A stretch of 6,307 nt of DNA from Thermoplasmata archaeon (lineage in GTDB: Archaea > Thermoplasmatota > E2 > DHVEG-1). The notes under the pieces are model-generated. The model was not told where the DNA came from, made no database searches, and was given only the letters and a program-made list of their open reading frames with translations. A program made the position numbers and the translations under genes. Below, piece after piece: positions 5,272 to 6,307 of this stretch; position 1 is the stretch's first letter; the number at the start of each line of letters is the position of its first letter. The stretch lies in contig JAUWGL010000053.1 of the NCBI GenBank assembly GCA_030606465.1, positions 1-6,307 of the forward strand. The letters are read 5' to 3'.

Positions 5272-6307
5272 CTAACTTTTATTGATTATAACTATATCTT
5301 TCTTCCAAACTTTATCTTCGCTAAATAACTTAATAACTATGATTTTACCAACTACTTTATCTTTGTATGGCATAAGTATCGTTGGAGCCTTAAATGTTAT
5401 CGTTGATCCATATTTAAATCTGGGTAAATGAAAAGGAGCTGTAAATAAAACTAATGCGTTTATAGGACTACCTGTTTTATCTGAAAGGTTTATTTCAAAA
5501 TTTTCTTTTTCAAAAATTTCAGATGGCGCATTAATGAATAGTTCATTATCGTGATTTATTGCATTTAATACATCAATTCTTCCACTTCCTTGGGTATTAA
5601 CATCATAGTTTAAATCAGCGGCAGTATCTTTTAAAATACGTTTAATCTCCTCAGGATTACCTCGTAATTCAGGTTTATTTTGTAATATTAATGCAGCAGC
5701 ACCAGCTACATGGGGCGTGGCCATTGAAGTTCCGCTCATAGAAATATACCCACCGCCTTTTCTAGTACTAGTAATACTTACACCAGGGGCAACAACATCC
5801 GGTTTTACTATATAACTACCATTCCATTCTACAGGCCCTGTTGAACTAAAAGAAGCAACATTATCATATTTATCAGTGGCTCCAACACATATTGACTCCC
5901 GTGCACAACCTGGAGAAGTAATGACAATTCTTTCGTTGTTACCTTCATTTCCAGCAGCAGCAACTACCACAACACCTTCAGCAACAGCATTATCAACTAC
6001 AATACTTAGATTATCATCAGGATTAGCATTTGTACTGTTATCACCAAAACTTAAAGAAATAATATCGACATCATCTTCATAAACAGCTTGATGCATAGCT
6101 GCAATATAATCTAATTCATTGCCGTTTCCTTCATGATCTAATATTTTATAGGCGTACAATTCTGCTTCAGGCGCCACACCGACATAAGTATAATCTGATG
6201 TTTTTCCAGTTCCAAGTGCAATACCTGCACAATGAGTACCATGACTAAATACACAATCATCCATAGGATCAGCATCATTATTTACAAAATCATATCCTTT
6301 TACAAAT
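5272..6307 (-). CDS. subtilisin-like serine protease (S8 family), N-terminus outside the window
   Basis: The reading frame stays open to the window edge. The fourteen residues before the first internal ATG (6264) read FVKGYDFVNNDADP, continuing as M-D-D, typical of subtilases just ahead of the catalytic His. The gene is therefore cut by the edge and 6264 is not its start. Visible motifs: SHGTHCAG with the catalytic His (codon at 6241-6243); AAAGNEGNN with the oxyanion-hole Asn (codon at 5947-5949); and MSGTSMATPHVAGAAAL with the nucleophile Ser (codon at 5725-5727). The catalytic Asp, signal peptide and propeptide would lie beyond 6307. After the protease domain come about 90 beta-rich residues, perhaps an Ig-like or prepeptidase-type domain, ending KKDIVIINKS with no membrane anchor. 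Secretion or surface association is likely. Two cysteine pairs (in DDCVFSHGTHC and GCARESIC) could form disulfides, as expected for an exported enzyme. Confidence 0.92.
   Translation of the reverse strand, partial: FVKGYDFVNNDADPMDDCVFSHGTHCAGIALGTGKTSDYTYVGVAPEAELYAYKILDHEGNGNELDYIAAMHQAVYEDDVDIISLSFGDNSTNANPDDNLSIVVDNAVAEGVVVVAAAGNEGNNERIVITSPGCARESICVGATDKYDNVASFSSTGPVEWNGSYIVKPDVVAPGVSITSTRKGGGYISMSGTSMATPHVAGAAALILQNKPELRGNPEEIKRILKDTAADLNYDVNTQGSGRIDVLNAINHDNELFINAPSEIFEKENFEINLSDKTGSPINALVLFTAPFHLPRFKYGSTITFKAPTILMPYKDKVVGKIIVIKLFSEDKVWKKDIVIINKS

Noticed and set aside
6262..6264. ATG 6264 as the start of the subtilase
   Set aside because: The frame is open upstream to the window edge and those codons match the family just before the catalytic His, so the true start is outside.

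Overview
The window reads as archaeal DNA of low GC content. The evidence is a PyrE of the short archaeal size, a PurD with the archaeal INARFGDPEAMN form of its ATP-grasp motif, a stand-alone GPN-loop GTPase (a family of archaea and eukaryotes), archaeal TATA-like boxes about 25-30 bases ahead of start sites, at least two apparently leaderless genes, and T-run terminators without strong hairpins. The membrane-bound ArsR-like regulator is of a kind I associate with Thermoplasmatota and related Euryarchaeota. That placement is an inference, not something the sequence proves.

Layout: bases 1-306 hold no convincing complete gene. They contain three inverted repeats (13-65, 91-111, 128-169) and a short frame (178-255) whose peptide weakly resembles the N-terminus of a UbiD-family decarboxylase that has lost its frame. 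Bases 307-1062 (minus) encode a winged-helix regulator joined to a two-pass membrane segment with an external loop. It is divergent from 1184-2461 (plus), an exported, C-terminally anchored von Willebrand factor A protein with two calcium-loop-like motifs. The 121-base gap between them carries two TATA boxes facing outward with a near-perfect palindrome between them, which is a good candidate operator.

From 2578 to 5264 (plus) comes a housekeeping block: pyrE (pyrimidine synthesis), purD (purine synthesis, best started at TTG 3158 rather than further upstream) and a GPN-loop GTPase that starts one base after the purD stop. PyrE and PurD both draw on the PRPP pool: PyrE uses PRPP directly, and PurD uses the phosphoribosylamine made from it. 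The GTPase is probably co-transcribed with purD.

The right end (5272-6307, minus) is the C-terminal two thirds or so of a subtilisin-like S8 protease that runs off the window. It converges on the GTPase gene with a 7-base gap. The part of the window most likely to hold something undescribed is the divergent regulator/VWA pair, which could be a membrane-tethered one-component sensor controlling a surface adhesion or ligand-binding protein. The structured left edge is second.
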